A stretch of 64,000 bases of DNA from an uncultured Clostridium sp. (lineage in GTDB: Bacteria > Bacillota > Clostridia > Lachnospirales > Lachnospiraceae), in NCBI GenBank assembly GCA_947644195.1, contig CANRZB010000002.1, positions 1-64,000 of the forward strand, given 5' to 3'. Position 1 is the first letter of the stretch; every line of letters begins with the position of its first letter. Below are positions 1 to 9,475 of the stretch, piece after piece. The notes beneath the pieces are model-generated. The model was not told where the DNA came from. It was given only the letters and a program-made list of their open reading frames with translations, and searched no databases. The translations under genes and the position numbers were made by a program.

Positions 1-77
1 GATATCATGTGCGGGCATTGGATTACCTTCTAAAACCTATTACTATGGCAGAATTTGACATGCCTCGGTATGTTTGA
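1..77 (+). pseudogene. 3' fragment of a LytTR-family response regulator (truncated, cut by window start)
   Basis: Read from base 3, the frame encodes the end of a CheY-like receiver domain, including the RALDYLLKP stretch, and then diverges to a stop at 75-77. Bases 1-55 are identical to 30268-30322, inside the intact regulator at 29991-30677. After base 55 the match ends and the LytTR DNA-binding domain is missing, so this copy is broken. The 5' part lies outside the window, so whether it belongs to a second kinase/regulator pair cannot be seen. Confidence 0.75.
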
Positions 78-86
78 GTATAAATA

Positions 87-124
87 AAATAAGGGGTGAA
101 ATCCCAATAAGGAGATTTCACCCC
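87..124 (-). terminator. Intrinsic terminator at the end of the biosynthetic cluster
   Basis: Arms 93-103 and 114-124 form a perfect 11-bp stem with a 10-nt loop. Read on the minus strand it is followed by a T-rich run (bases 92 to 80), so it probably ends the long minus-strand operon whose last gene stops at 373. The interval 125-372 holds no convincing gene. A 69-codon minus-strand frame at 185-394 overlaps the next gene and resembles nothing I recognise. Confidence 0.7.
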
Positions 125-372
125 GACATTATTAATAGAATATTAACTTTTACAAACTCTTCTTCACATAGTTCCCATTTTACACTACGATAAGCTTACC
201 ACCTTTTCCAGTATCGACCTCGAAAAACATGAATCCGAACAGAATATCCCAAGAATTTGATGTACATCGAAATCGCAACGCTTTAGTTTTACACCAATTC
301 CCAATTTCAACTTGAAATAATTACTCTGATCTCTCCGTAAAAAAATACTGATTTCTCTTTCCTCTATACTTA

Positions 373-1671
373 TCATAATGACCAATATTTCCAACCGTTT
401 TTTTCTATGTCTCGTCTATTAAAAATAGATTTTATGTCAAATACAAATCCGTTATCAGATGATAATGAACGCATACTATTTATTTGTTCATATTTTAACT
501 CACAAAACATTTTATGCCCAACTGCAAATACAATAACATTAACATCTTTTATTTCTTCCAAATTTAATAAATCAATATGATAAGACTTACTTACCTCCAT
601 TTTATTTGCTACAGGATCACATACCATCACTTCCATATTATTCTCTACAAATTTCTTGATAAGAGCATATGCTTTACTATTTCTGATATCAGAGCAATCT
701 TCCTTAAATGTTATTCCCATTACTGCAACTCTTATTTTTTTTGAACTTGCAGTAATTCTTATAATTTCGCTGTAAATGAAGTCAATTATTTCTTCGTTAA
801 CCTTCCTACTTGTTTGCAATACATCACAGTTCATTCCAATTTCTTTTGCTTTATGAAGTAAATAGTATGAATCCGTTCCAATACAATGCCCACCAACTAT
901 CCCCGGAAAAAAATCTAATGCATTCCATTTGGTTTTCATTGCCAAAAAAACCTCTTTACTATCTATATTTATTTCATGTAAAAACATCGCCATTTCATTC
1001 ATAAATGCTATATTTACATCACGTTGACTATTTTCAATTATTTTAATGCACTCTGCTGTTTTAATATCCGAAACTTTTAATACTCCACATTTAACAACAA
1101 TATTATATATTTTTTCAATTTCATTTGTTGTATATTCATCTATTCCTGATACAATTTTTTTAATATTGTTCAAAGTATGAATCTTATCTCCAGGATTAAT
1201 TCGCTCAGGCGAATATCCAATTTTAAAATCTTTTCCACACTTCAACCCTGATTCCTGCTCTAATATATTTTTACATATATCTTCTGTTGTCCCCGGATAT
1301 ACAGTTGATTCATAGACAACCATATCTCCTATTTTTATATTTTTAGCAATTGTTTTACTTGCCTCAATAACCATACTTAAATCAATACAATTATATTCGT
1401 CAACTGGTGTTGGTACAGACACAATATAAAAATTTGCCTCTTTCAATTTATCTTTGTCAGATGTAAATATAACATTACACGACTCAATATCATGAACATT
1501 GGTTATATTTAACTCATCATTACCATTTGTATACTGTTCAATTTTAGATTGATTAATATCATACCCTATTACTCTAATTTTTTTGGAGAATTCAATCGCT
1601 AATGGTAATCCAACATATCCTAAACCAATAATAGCTATGCATCTACTTTTGTTTACCAGTTCATCATACAT
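373..1671 (-). CDS. Nucleotide-sugar dehydrogenase (UDP-glucose/UDP-HexNAc 6-dehydrogenase family)
   Basis: This enzyme oxidises the C6 hydroxyl of a UDP-sugar to a uronate using two NAD. The N-terminal Rossmann motif GLGYVG is at residues 16-21, and the catalytic cysteine is Cys263 in GGHCIG. At 432 aa, with the KWN...FPGIVGGHCIGTD block, it fits the TviB/WbpO (UDP-N-acetyl-hexosamine dehydrogenase) branch better than plain UDP-glucose dehydrogenase, but the substrate is not certain. AGAGAGG precedes the ATG. It is the last gene of the minus-strand cluster, next to an epimerase and a deacetylase, and so probably supplies an unusual uronic or amino sugar. Confidence 0.9.
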   Translation of the reverse strand: MYDELVNKSRCIAIIGLGYVGLPLAIEFSKKIRVIGYDINQSKIEQYTNGNDELNITNVHDIESCNVIFTSDKDKLKEANFYIVSVPTPVDEYNCIDLSMVIEASKTIAKNIKIGDMVVYESTVYPGTTEDICKNILEQESGLKCGKDFKIGYSPERINPGDKIHTLNNIKKIVSGIDEYTTNEIEKIYNIVVKCGVLKVSDIKTAECIKIIENSQRDVNIAFMNEMAMFLHEINIDSKEVFLAMKTKWNALDFFPGIVGGHCIGTDSYYLLHKAKEIGMNCDVLQTSRKVNEEIIDFIYSEIIRITASSKKIRVAVMGITFKEDCSDIRNSKAYALIKKFVENNMEVMVCDPVANKMEVSKSYHIDLLNLEEIKDVNVIVFAVGHKMFCELKYEQINSMRSLSSDNGFVFDIKSIFNRRDIEKNGWKYWSL

Positions 1672-1740
1672 ATATTTACCTCTCTTATAGTGAGAATACT
1701 CAATTGTATCACAACAAAATTTTTTTACATTCCTTAATAC

Positions 1741-2679
1741 TTATGAATAATTGTTATAATAAAATTGATACATCTTACGTATTCCATTTAATAAATCTAT
1801 TTTAGATTGATATTGCAATGTCCTTTGTGCTTTTTCAGAACTAATTACCCTATTAATTATTTCACAAGATAAATCCCGTCCTAATTCGCTATGTTCTTTT
1901 TTACATACCTTAAGACTCCTACCTCTTACTGATTCTATAGCATTTACAACATCAAAAATCGTAGAAGGTTTCTCATAAGAAATATTAAATATTTCAAACA
2001 TCTGCCCACAATTTCTCTCAACTGCTTTAACGGTATACTCAACAGCATCATCAACATATGTATAACATCTTTTTTGTTTCCCGCTTCCGCATATCGTTAA
2101 GGGAATATTTTTTTCCGCTTGACTAATAAATAATGGAATCAAAAAATCGGTTCTCTGATATGGGCCATATATATTACAATACCTTAAAATTGAAACTTTA
2201 GCTTTTTCTTGATCTGAATAATTTTTCAACTTATATTCTGCTTGTAATTTGCTTTCTCCATATAACGACTTTGGAGAAGTTTCATTTTCTTCCTTAAGCG
2301 TAATATTCTCATATCCCTCACCATAAACTTCACTTGAAGATGCAAAAATAATATTATTAATGTTGTTTACTTTACATACATCAATAACATTATCAGTCCC
2401 TTTAACATTTGTTTCTATAACTAACCGAGGATTCTGTAGACAATTCCTTACTCCAACCATTGCTGCTAAATGTATAACAGCATCAGCTCCTTCCATCGAA
2501 TAACAAAGTTTTTCACTATCTAAGATATCTCCATAAATCCACTTTACATTATTATCAACCTTTTTTTCTACCATATCATATGACACAACATCGTATCCTC
2601 TGCTAATTAAACAGTTACATAAATTTGTACCAATAAATCCATTCCCACCAGTAACAAAAATTTTTTTCTTATTGTACAT
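1741..2679 (-). CDS. NAD-dependent epimerase/dehydratase (extended SDR)
   Basis: A 312-aa extended short-chain dehydrogenase/reductase. The cofactor motif GGNGFIG is at residues 11-17, and the catalytic Tyr140/Lys144 lie in YGESK, with a serine run near 114-116. Family members epimerise, dehydrate or decarboxylate nucleotide sugars; UDP-glucose/UDP-GlcNAc 4-epimerase-like chemistry is the likeliest. An AAAGGTAGG site precedes the ATG. It sits between the nucleotide-sugar dehydrogenase and the PIG-L deacetylase, and the three may act on one sugar nucleotide. Exact substrate unknown. Confidence 0.88.
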   Translation of the reverse strand: MYNKKKIFVTGGNGFIGTNLCNCLISRGYDVVSYDMVEKKVDNNVKWIYGDILDSEKLCYSMEGADAVIHLAAMVGVRNCLQNPRLVIETNVKGTDNVIDVCKVNNINNIIFASSSEVYGEGYENITLKEENETSPKSLYGESKLQAEYKLKNYSDQEKAKVSILRYCNIYGPYQRTDFLIPLFISQAEKNIPLTICGSGKQKRCYTYVDDAVEYTVKAVERNCGQMFEIFNISYEKPSTIFDVVNAIESVRGRSLKVCKKEHSELGRDLSCEIINRVISSEKAQRTLQYQSKIDLLNGIRKMYQFYYNNYS

Positions 2680-2780
2680 TATTATCCTACCTTTATTTAC
2701 TACAATTCAGTAATATTATTATATCATCCACTACTAATATCTATAAAAACAAAGTACTTGTAATTTGACCAATATCCTTT

Positions 2781-3464
2781 TTACCTAAGGATACGCGCCA
2801 CCTTGAAAGCTTCTGCTGCTCTTACTCCAACTTTACTTCCCCATACTATTGCATTATTCTCTATCAATTCAATATTTCTTGGATGAGGTTTTTCCCTTAA
2901 TTCACTCTTATAACAATTCATTGCACAACTCTTTTTATCCAATACATCTGATATATCTACAAATAAATTTGGTTCAAAATATCTTCCTAATGCCATTCCA
3001 CTCTCCGTAGATGACAAAGTTTCGAACATTAAAATTTCTTTAACAGATTGCCCTGGAAGAGCCCTAAATGCAGTAATTACAGCTCTAGCAACAATTTCAT
3101 GATCAATATTCAAGTCTCTACCGTTATGTGTATATATGACATCAAATTTTTCTTTTGCTTCTATCCTCTCTATAATTTTAATAATATCCAATAAATCAAT
3201 TTTATCCAATCGGTTGTTAGGCAAATCAAGAAAATGTACATTCTCCTCTTTTATTCCCATAATATTAACTGCATTTATTGTTTCATTCCTGAAAGATTCT
3301 AAAATCTTCTTAGAAAATACATCATAACTCTCTTCTCTAGATGATTTACCTTCTGCAAGTATGTATATACTAACTTGATCTCCACACAAAATATGTTTAA
3401 TCAATGTTCCTCCAATACCGATTACCTCATCATCTGGATGTGCTACAAAGACTCCTACATTCAT
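2781..3464 (-). CDS. PIG-L/LmbE family zinc-dependent N-deacetylase
   Basis: The AHPDDE metal-binding motif is at residues 8-13, and a second histidine block (NIDHE) lies mid-protein, as in PIG-L deacetylases such as MshB and BtrD. At 227 aa it is a complete single-domain enzyme. The family removes N-acetyl groups from GlcNAc-type sugars. In butirosin and related aminoglycoside pathways a PIG-L enzyme (BtrD type) exposes the amino group, which matches the rest of this cluster. No strong ribosome site is visible before the ATG, which may mean coupling or weak translation. Confidence 0.88.
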   Translation of the reverse strand: MNVGVFVAHPDDEVIGIGGTLIKHILCGDQVSIYILAEGKSSREESYDVFSKKILESFRNETINAVNIMGIKEENVHFLDLPNNRLDKIDLLDIIKIIERIEAKEKFDVIYTHNGRDLNIDHEIVARAVITAFRALPGQSVKEILMFETLSSTESGMALGRYFEPNLFVDISDVLDKKSCAMNCYKSELREKPHPRNIELIENNAIVWGSKVGVRAAEAFKVARILR

Positions 3465-3495
3465 AATTACTATAAGTAAACTTATACAAATAAAT

Positions 3496-4491
3496 TCACT
3501 TTTTCCTTTCTAAATATTTTCTCTTTATTTTACCTACAACATAACCGTAAAAAACCACATCTAAATATACGCTGATTATTATGCCAAATATAATATTATA
3601 ATCCTTTTCATCAAAGTAATATAGTAAAATATAAACCTGTTTAGAAAATAATAATATCGCTACTATTAAAAATAATAGATATACATCCTTAAAACCAATC
3701 AACAAACCCAGCATTATAAAACACAAAAAAACGATAACATTAGAATATTTTATCCAGTTAAAGAAATTTGTATTATACTTGTCCCTATATTTTTTGTCAA
3801 TTATCTCTAATGCCACCGATTCCTTATATATCTTCTTACAGTATTCTTTCATATTTTCATGTACCAAATGATATACACAAGCTTTATAACATCTATTAAA
3901 TCTTATTATTCCCTCCTTTAATCCCGTGCGTACCATCCATTCCTTATCTTCCATAGAATTTAGTTTTTCATCAAATGGATATTTCTGTAACAATTCTCGT
4001 CTTATACATACATTTACAGTAGAAAATTCCTGGGCAGCATTCTTCGTAACATCTTTGTAAAAAATTGGATATATTGCTTTCATCAATTTACCAAATCTTC
4101 TGTTATTATCAATATTCAGTATTGTTCCTTGAATAATATCACAAGTATCTTCCTTTATATATTTCATATATTTAGATAACATCCCCTTCGAAACCATAGT
4201 ATCGCCACTAATATATAAAATAAACCTTCCTTGCGCATTGTTCATACCTATATTTCTCTGATAACTATATCCAGACTCTTTGCACTCAATTAGTTGTATA
4301 TGATTATTTTTATGTACTAATTCTTTTATAATATCGACAGTTTTATCTGTTGAATTTCCATCTACTAAAATTAATTCCATGCATTTTTCATTAAATTGTA
4401 GTAAAATTGATTCAAGACAATGACGTATTCTTTGCTCTTCATTTTTTACAATTATTATAATTGATAATAAAAATTCATTATACTTTTGCAT
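3496..4491 (-). CDS. Glycosyltransferase family 2 with C-terminal membrane anchor
   Basis: The N-terminal GT-A fold begins with a hydrophobic strand and VKNEE, then LILVDGNSTD with its donor-binding acidic residues. After about residue 235 there are two or three hydrophobic segments that should anchor it to the cytoplasmic membrane. It overlaps the radical SAM gene upstream by 14 bp, indicating translational coupling. It is one of three glycosyltransferases in the cluster. The donor sugar and acceptor cannot be read from sequence. Confidence 0.85.
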   Translation of the reverse strand: MQKYNEFLLSIIIIVKNEEQRIRHCLESILLQFNEKCMELILVDGNSTDKTVDIIKELVHKNNHIQLIECKESGYSYQRNIGMNNAQGRFILYISGDTMVSKGMLSKYMKYIKEDTCDIIQGTILNIDNNRRFGKLMKAIYPIFYKDVTKNAAQEFSTVNVCIRRELLQKYPFDEKLNSMEDKEWMVRTGLKEGIIRFNRCYKACVYHLVHENMKEYCKKIYKESVALEIIDKKYRDKYNTNFFNWIKYSNVIVFLCFIMLGLLIGFKDVYLLFLIVAILLFSKQVYILLYYFDEKDYNIIFGIIISVYLDVVFYGYVVGKIKRKYLERKK

Positions 4492-5488
4492 TTCTTTTTT
4501 TCTTTAAAACCTTTTCCATCATTTCCTTTATAATAACATTTTGCGCCTCAACACTCCAATTATAATAACTATCCGTATTACATTTATCACAGTAATTATC
4601 ATACTGTTCAAGTTTATTTAACCATTTACTAAAATTGAATTCTTCATCATGTATATCACCTAAAAGAATTTTATTTGTCATTCCACATGCTCTAATTTTC
4701 CCATCAGCTTCTAATAATAGACCTTTACCATCGCGCAAAATACAATTTTTATTACCCGCCTTACCATTTATACGTTCAATCATCTTATAAATATTTTCCT
4801 TTGATAATGTTCTTTTATCATATTGTAATAATTTAGGTAAAAACTCTATAACATTCTTTTTTTGTTCTTCATTAAGCAAAAATTGATTACTTTTTGATTC
4901 AGAATCAATAAATGTAGTGTTAACAGTAGCATATATAACATCCCAAAATATATTTTTACTAACAACATACTTGAAAACACTTTCTAACAAATATGCGTTT
5001 TCCGAAACAATTGTGGTAGAAATCCCTATTTTCAAATTTTCGTACTTCTCTTTCAATGAAATAAGTAAATCGACAGTTTTCATAGCTTTTGCTGCAGCAT
5101 TCTCTACTCCTCTTATCTTATCTGCTTTATCATTTATTGCATCTAACGAAACAAAAACCCACAATTTAATTTTTGGTGGCAATATACCACATATTTCTTC
5201 ACACTTGTTTAAAACATTATAACTATTCAAACCATTAGTATTGATTATTATCTCACCTAAATTTTTACAATGATAACTAATCATTTGAACTAGTTCCAGC
5301 AAATCATTCCTAAGAGTTGGCTCTCCCCCTGTAATGTTTATTGAGCGAATAGAGTTGACATAGCTATTCTCAAAAAAAGGAACTAGCTCTTGTAAACTTA
5401 AATCTGAACTTCTTTTCTCATATATCGAGCACATCATACATTTAGCATCACATTTATACGTGCACGGAAAAACTAATACATCTAACAT
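4478..5488 (-). CDS. Radical SAM enzyme 1 (SPASM-like C-terminus)
   Basis: The CxxxCxxC [4Fe-4S]/SAM motif (CDAKCMMC) lies within the first 21 residues, followed by the GGEP motif. C-terminal cysteines (NCILRDG, RACGM, YCDKC) suggest at least one auxiliary cluster. The start is placed at ATG 5488 because GTGGAG lies six bases before it; a GTG twelve bases further upstream is the alternative. Short strongly basic tail. It is close in layout to radical SAM 3 (10636-11664), with which it may be paralogous. Reaction unknown; in this setting, modification of a carrier-bound acyl group or a sugar is plausible. Confidence 0.85.
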   Translation of the reverse strand: MLDVLVFPCTYKCDAKCMMCSIYEKRSSDLSLQELVPFFENSYVNSIRSINITGGEPTLRNDLLELVQMISYHCKNLGEIIINTNGLNSYNVLNKCEEICGILPPKIKLWVFVSLDAINDKADKIRGVENAAAKAMKTVDLLISLKEKYENLKIGISTTIVSENAYLLESVFKYVVSKNIFWDVIYATVNTTFIDSESKSNQFLLNEEQKKNVIEFLPKLLQYDKRTLSKENIYKMIERINGKAGNKNCILRDGKGLLLEADGKIRACGMTNKILLGDIHDEEFNFSKWLNKLEQYDNYCDKCNTDSYYNWSVEAQNVIIKEMMEKVLKKKRNAKV

Positions 5489-5523
5489 AATTTTCTCCAC
5501 TAATCTATAACAGTTGCATCAAG

Positions 5524-6549
5524 TTAACTCATATTTATATGTACCCATTCTGGATAATCAATTTTATTTTCTCTACACTTCATAACATAGCTACACTTTT
5601 CGTTCTGGACATCTGTTAATTGCATACCATTCATTGAAAATAACATTCTTAATTGCCTATTGTATTTGGTCTTTAAAAATTCACAAACCAATTCTTCACA
5701 TTTGTCATTCAATGCACGCTCATAAGCACATGATAATAATGTTTGAGATATCCCTTTCCCCAATAACCTACAAGAAACTACCAATAATTGAATTATATAT
5801 TGCTTATTCTCTTTTTTAGCAATTACTAATCCAGAATCCCCATAGTCCCCATAGCTATCGCAAACGTTTGCAATTAATACATCAAAGTTTTTTTGTGTCA
5901 TTAATTCTAATATTTGCTTTTTACTATAATATATTCCCATAGTATTTAATTGATTTGTTCTTTCTATTAAATCTAACATACGATCAATATCTGATTTTAC
6001 AACATTTCTAATTGCAACAGTTATATTACACTGTTTTAGAAATTCCAAATGAGAACCTCTAAACTGTTCACAATCATTAACTCTTTTTTCTTCAATTTTA
6101 TACATAGCAACCCTATTTTGGGCTTCTAATGTATTATAATTGCAGTTTATACTTCCAACCAGTTTTCTGATTTCGTTGATACTGCTTCCATCAATTACTG
6201 TGATATCTTTAAAAGTATTTTTTACTAAATCTCTTTCAAAAAGACTATCATCAATAAATGCTATATTTTCTGTTCTAAAATGAAACTTTGAAATAAAAGC
6301 ATTAATATTTTCAGTCTTATTTTTCCAATTAATTTGAGGATAAACAAAGCAATCCCATATATTTAGTTCAACAAGTTTCTTTTTTGCCACAAAAAAATCG
6401 TTTTTACTGCAAATAGTACTTACAATTCCCTTGCATATCAATTTGTCTATTATATCAATAATCTCTGTTCTTACCTTCACTTCCTTATCTTCACTAATAA
6501 TACCCTCCCATATAGTATTATCCAAATCCCATATAATACATTTTATCAT
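5524..6549 (-). CDS. FkbH-like HAD-IIIC protein, probable glyceryl-ACP loader
   Basis: The N-terminal HAD domain carries DLDNT (DxDxT signature, residues 8-12), and the C-terminal part resembles the GNAT-like domain of FkbH proteins (ERTNQLN block). Known FkbH proteins (TtmR, OzmB, FkbH) take D-1,3-bisphosphoglycerate, dephosphorylate it and load glycerate onto an acyl carrier protein. The next gene downstream (6603-6863 lies immediately upstream in transcription) is a carrier protein, an arrangement typical of this pairing. Length 341 aa fits a complete protein. The loaded unit is inferred, not shown. Confidence 0.85.
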   Translation of the reverse strand: MIKCIIWDLDNTIWEGIISEDKEVKVRTEIIDIIDKLICKGIVSTICSKNDFFVAKKKLVELNIWDCFVYPQINWKNKTENINAFISKFHFRTENIAFIDDSLFERDLVKNTFKDITVIDGSSINEIRKLVGSINCNYNTLEAQNRVAMYKIEEKRVNDCEQFRGSHLEFLKQCNITVAIRNVVKSDIDRMLDLIERTNQLNTMGIYYSKKQILELMTQKNFDVLIANVCDSYGDYGDSGLVIAKKENKQYIIQLLVVSCRLLGKGISQTLLSCAYERALNDKCEELVCEFLKTKYNRQLRMLFSMNGMQLTDVQNEKCSYVMKCRENKIDYPEWVHINMS

Positions 6550-6602
6550 TGCAATAAAACACCACCATTACTATTATATTTTTTGTAAAACCAAAAACTG
6601 AC

Positions 6603-6863
6603 TTATTGAATTGTATATATATATTCTGCAATAGCCTGTAATGATGAAAAATTAGCTGGAATCAAATCTTCATCTGGTATAATAATATCGAATTCCTCTT
6701 CTAGCTGCAAAATAAATTCCAATAATTGTGTTGAATCAAAACCAGATGATGTACCAAACAAAATTTTATCCTCTTCATCAAAATAATCCTCTGACAAATT
6801 TAAATTTGAAATAACCATTCTTGTTACATCATTTTTAATTTCTACTAAATTTTTCTTATTCAT
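6603..6863 (-). CDS. Acyl carrier protein 1
   Basis: An 86-aa acidic carrier protein. The phosphopantetheine attachment serine is Ser44 in the classical GFDS motif, followed by the usual helix (LLEFILQLEEEFDI) and an acidic IPDEDL segment. It lies just before the FkbH-like gene in the transcript, so it is the natural recipient of a glyceryl unit. AAGGT precedes the ATG. The window contains no phosphopantetheinyl transferase, so the host must provide one. Confidence 0.92.
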   Translation of the reverse strand: MNKKNLVEIKNDVTRMVISNLNLSEDYFDEEDKILFGTSSGFDSTQLLEFILQLEEEFDIIIPDEDLIPANFSSLQAIAEYIYTIQ

Positions 6864-6952
6864 AATTTTACCTTAATTGTATTAACTACAACCCTTTCCT
6901 TTCTTGTTTAATAATTAACTGTAACATTAAATCATTATAATGACTTATATCT

Positions 6953-8038
6953 TTATCTTTTCATTTTATTTTCTATTTTTTTATTAACCAATTGATATTG
7001 AGTACAGCTTTGACACATTTGCATATCGCATAATTTACATCTTTCTCTAAATAATATATATTTTTCTTCATTCCATATTTTTTCAATAGAATTATCATTC
7101 ACGTTTCCCATAATATAATCGTCAGGTGCGTAACAACATGGAATAACTTCTCCATTTGATTGTATTACAGCATGAAACCATGGAACATAACAAGTTTTAC
7201 TTCTGCTATTGAAAACAACATTAAGATTCTTCTCGATTTCCTCCTCCTCTTCCGCAAATGGATCCTTTACAACAAAAGGAAAATTAAACCCATTAATATA
7301 TGGAATGGTTTTCTCTTTTAAGTTGATAATTTGCTCTATTGTTGGTTTCAAATTACTATCTGTCGCTGTCCACTCATCCCACTCAGTTAAAATACTTGTA
7401 GGCGATAAATTTAAATTATTTATTTTATACTTTAAAAGAAATTCCGGAAAATGATGAAAAGTATCTATATTTTGTTTTAATACTACTGTATTAACATAAA
7501 TATTTACTTTTTTATCTTTTCTATTATTAATGTATTCTATTAATTTTTTTGTATGTAACAATCCATTTTTTAAACCCATCAGCCTGTCATTTACCATTTC
7601 ATCTGGGCTCAATATTGATATTGTTATATTATTCAAACCCGCTTCAATATACTCTCTGGATAGCTTTTTTCCCAACAAATATCCATTTGTGTTTAACGAA
7701 ACATTCATATTACACTTTTTTGATGCACACTCAATAATTTGAACCATATCTTCCCTTAATGTAGGTTCTCCTCCTGAAAATGTCACACCCTGGCACCCCA
7801 TATTCTTCAAATTAAATAATAACTTTTCAACTTGACCATATGACATTTCCGTTTTTCGCTTTTTATCGCAATTTTCTATATAATTCCCCAAACCACACAT
7901 TACGCACCGGGCATTGCATTTCCAATTTACGCGTATTTCAACATCGATTAGTGCATCACCTTTATTTTGACTATACAGCTGTTCAAATCGAACGGTATCC
8001 CTATATATATTCTTTAGTATTTTATAATTATTAACCAT
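6953..8038 (-). CDS. Radical SAM enzyme 2 with SPASM-type C-terminus
   Basis: The CNARCVMC motif lies near residues 40-47, followed by SGGEP. The C-terminal cysteine-rich stretch (CYVPWFH, CCYAP, CKLCDMQMCQSC) is a SPASM/twitch-type auxiliary cluster region. The IPCCYAPDD-type block is common in enzymes annotated as SPASM sugar or aminoglycoside modifiers, which suggests a sugar or small-molecule substrate, but this is inference. The ATG overlaps the end of the upstream glycosyltransferase by 8 bp; AAGGAAAA precedes it. Confidence 0.87.
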   Translation of the reverse strand: MVNNYKILKNIYRDTVRFEQLYSQNKGDALIDVEIRVNWKCNARCVMCGLGNYIENCDKKRKTEMSYGQVEKLLFNLKNMGCQGVTFSGGEPTLREDMVQIIECASKKCNMNVSLNTNGYLLGKKLSREYIEAGLNNITISILSPDEMVNDRLMGLKNGLLHTKKLIEYINNRKDKKVNIYVNTVVLKQNIDTFHHFPEFLLKYKINNLNLSPTSILTEWDEWTATDSNLKPTIEQIINLKEKTIPYINGFNFPFVVKDPFAEEEEEIEKNLNVVFNSRSKTCYVPWFHAVIQSNGEVIPCCYAPDDYIMGNVNDNSIEKIWNEEKYILFRERCKLCDMQMCQSCTQYQLVNKKIENKMKR

Positions 8039-8891
8039 CTTTTTCCTTTCCAGTATTTTTCAGCCAATATATATCAGCTAATGTCATCCCTACCTCATTT
8101 TCAAACATATGTTTCCAACGTTCTTTAAATATTAGTCCATTTTTAATAGTTACCCGAATAAATGACAACCCCTGGGTATTTTGGGTTGTCGCATGTTCAT
8201 AATGATACATTTCGGCATAAGGACAATACATTATCTTATATCCTTGTTCTCTGATTCTATAACAAAAATCTACATCTTCCAAATTTACTGGATAATATAT
8301 ATCATCAAAGTAACCAAATTTCTCAAATAAATCTCTTTTTAACAACCAACATGCAGCAGGATATCCTTGTAACTCTTTTTCAATATTATATTCTTTATCA
8401 TCTTTACATTTTCCCTGTCCCCAATATCCTATTTTTCCATTTTGAGTCACCCCTAACCCAATTTGTTGAATGATATCAGTCCCTGGATATAACATCTTTG
8501 GTCCAACAATCCCTATGTTGGGACCTTGCGCCTCATAAAAATTTTTTAATATAATCAACCAATCATTTTGAATTATTTCTACATCATTGTCCAAAATAAC
8601 AATATATTTTCCAACCGCTAACTTACATGCTTGATTTCTTCCTCCAGTGCATCCTCTATTTTCCTTATTTAATACTAGTATAATCCTAAACTCATTAGTA
8701 TTATACTTATTTTGAAAATCACATAACCATTTATCAGTTAAGTCTGCAGAACCATTATCAACAATAATCAATTCAGTTTTTGATATAAAATCTGTATTAA
8801 TTAAAGACATTAAACATTTTTTAGTCTTTTCTAATTGATTTAATGTCAATATACAGATACTAAATTCAAATTCATTTATTTTATCATTCAC
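8031..8891 (-). CDS. Glycosyltransferase family 2 (rhamnosyltransferase-like)
   Basis: A soluble GT2 enzyme. It shows ICILTLNQ, LIIVDNGS, NRGCTGGRNQ (the G-x-GR-N block typical of WbbL/RfbF-like transferases) and the DNDVE metal-binding motif. Start chosen at GTG 8891 because a very strong AAAGGAGG sits seven bases upstream; an ATG at 8933 has none. The acceptor-binding motif NLEDVDFCYR is also present. It begins the second half of the cluster, after a gap with a terminator. Confidence 0.85.
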   Translation of the reverse strand: MNDKINEFEFSICILTLNQLEKTKKCLMSLINTDFISKTELIIVDNGSADLTDKWLCDFQNKYNTNEFRIILVLNKENRGCTGGRNQACKLAVGKYIVILDNDVEIIQNDWLIILKNFYEAQGPNIGIVGPKMLYPGTDIIQQIGLGVTQNGKIGYWGQGKCKDDKEYNIEKELQGYPAACWLLKRDLFEKFGYFDDIYYPVNLEDVDFCYRIREQGYKIMYCPYAEMYHYEHATTQNTQGLSFIRVTIKNGLIFKERWKHMFENEVGMTLADIYWLKNTGKEKDG

Positions 8892-9475
8892 TTTTTTACC
8901 TCCTTTACATATATAGTCTCTCGAATTCCTCAACCCTTATTTTAAATGACCTTTATATCTTTTTTTCTAAAACCCCCTTACTTTTTCTCTATGAAATCCT
9001 ACCTTCTGAAGTTCCATATTAAAAAATTCCTGCTAGATCCTGCCCACATTGCTTATCCTCTCTACAAATGCTGTAAGAACAACCGTATCACACTTTTCAT
9101 TGACCTTAATCTCAGCCATACAGGCTACTTCTGTAATAAAAGATGGGTTTATGATTAGGAAAAAAGAAGCACCTGTCTGTAAAATGGGCTTATGTATGCA
9201 TCACGATGGAGTGAAAAAAACAAAACATCGGAAAAAGTACCGATGTCCCCTTGCAAACCGGAAAAAAATGTTTCTGTGATCACTCTTGCTCAGATTCCTA
9301 ATACGGTAGAACTATACATATCAAGCAAAATGGCAATCGAAGGCTTTTTAACATACCGCCAAAAGACAATAATTTTTTATTTTTTTGAACTTTCATTTCC
9401 CAATCTCACAATATTAAATTTCAAAATTAAATTTTTTCCTAATTCTATATATGAAAATATTATTCCATGCCACTT
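8892..9475. other. Gap inside the cluster (584 bp) with terminator and gene remnant
   Basis: No complete gene found. A terminator lies at 9211-9246. Further on, the minus strand has an uninterrupted but start-less stretch of about 45 codons (roughly 9173 to 9035) reading like former coding sequence and ending in TAG. This suggests a decayed gene between the GT4 gene and the GT2 gene. A weak promoter-like pair (TTGAGG, TATGTA) lies just upstream of 8891. Confidence 0.4.
9211..9246 (-). terminator. Intrinsic terminator within the cluster
   Basis: Arms 9225-9231 and 9240-9246 give a 7-bp stem with an 8-nt loop. On the minus strand it is followed by a T-rich run (9224-9211). It lies about 230 bp downstream of the GT4 gene stop, so it would divide the cluster transcript unless read through, for example by LoaP-type processive antitermination. 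Confidence 0.65.

Noticed and set aside
185..394. 69-codon minus-strand frame near the left edge
   Set aside because: It overlaps the dehydrogenase gene, has no good ribosome site and shows no recognisable motif.
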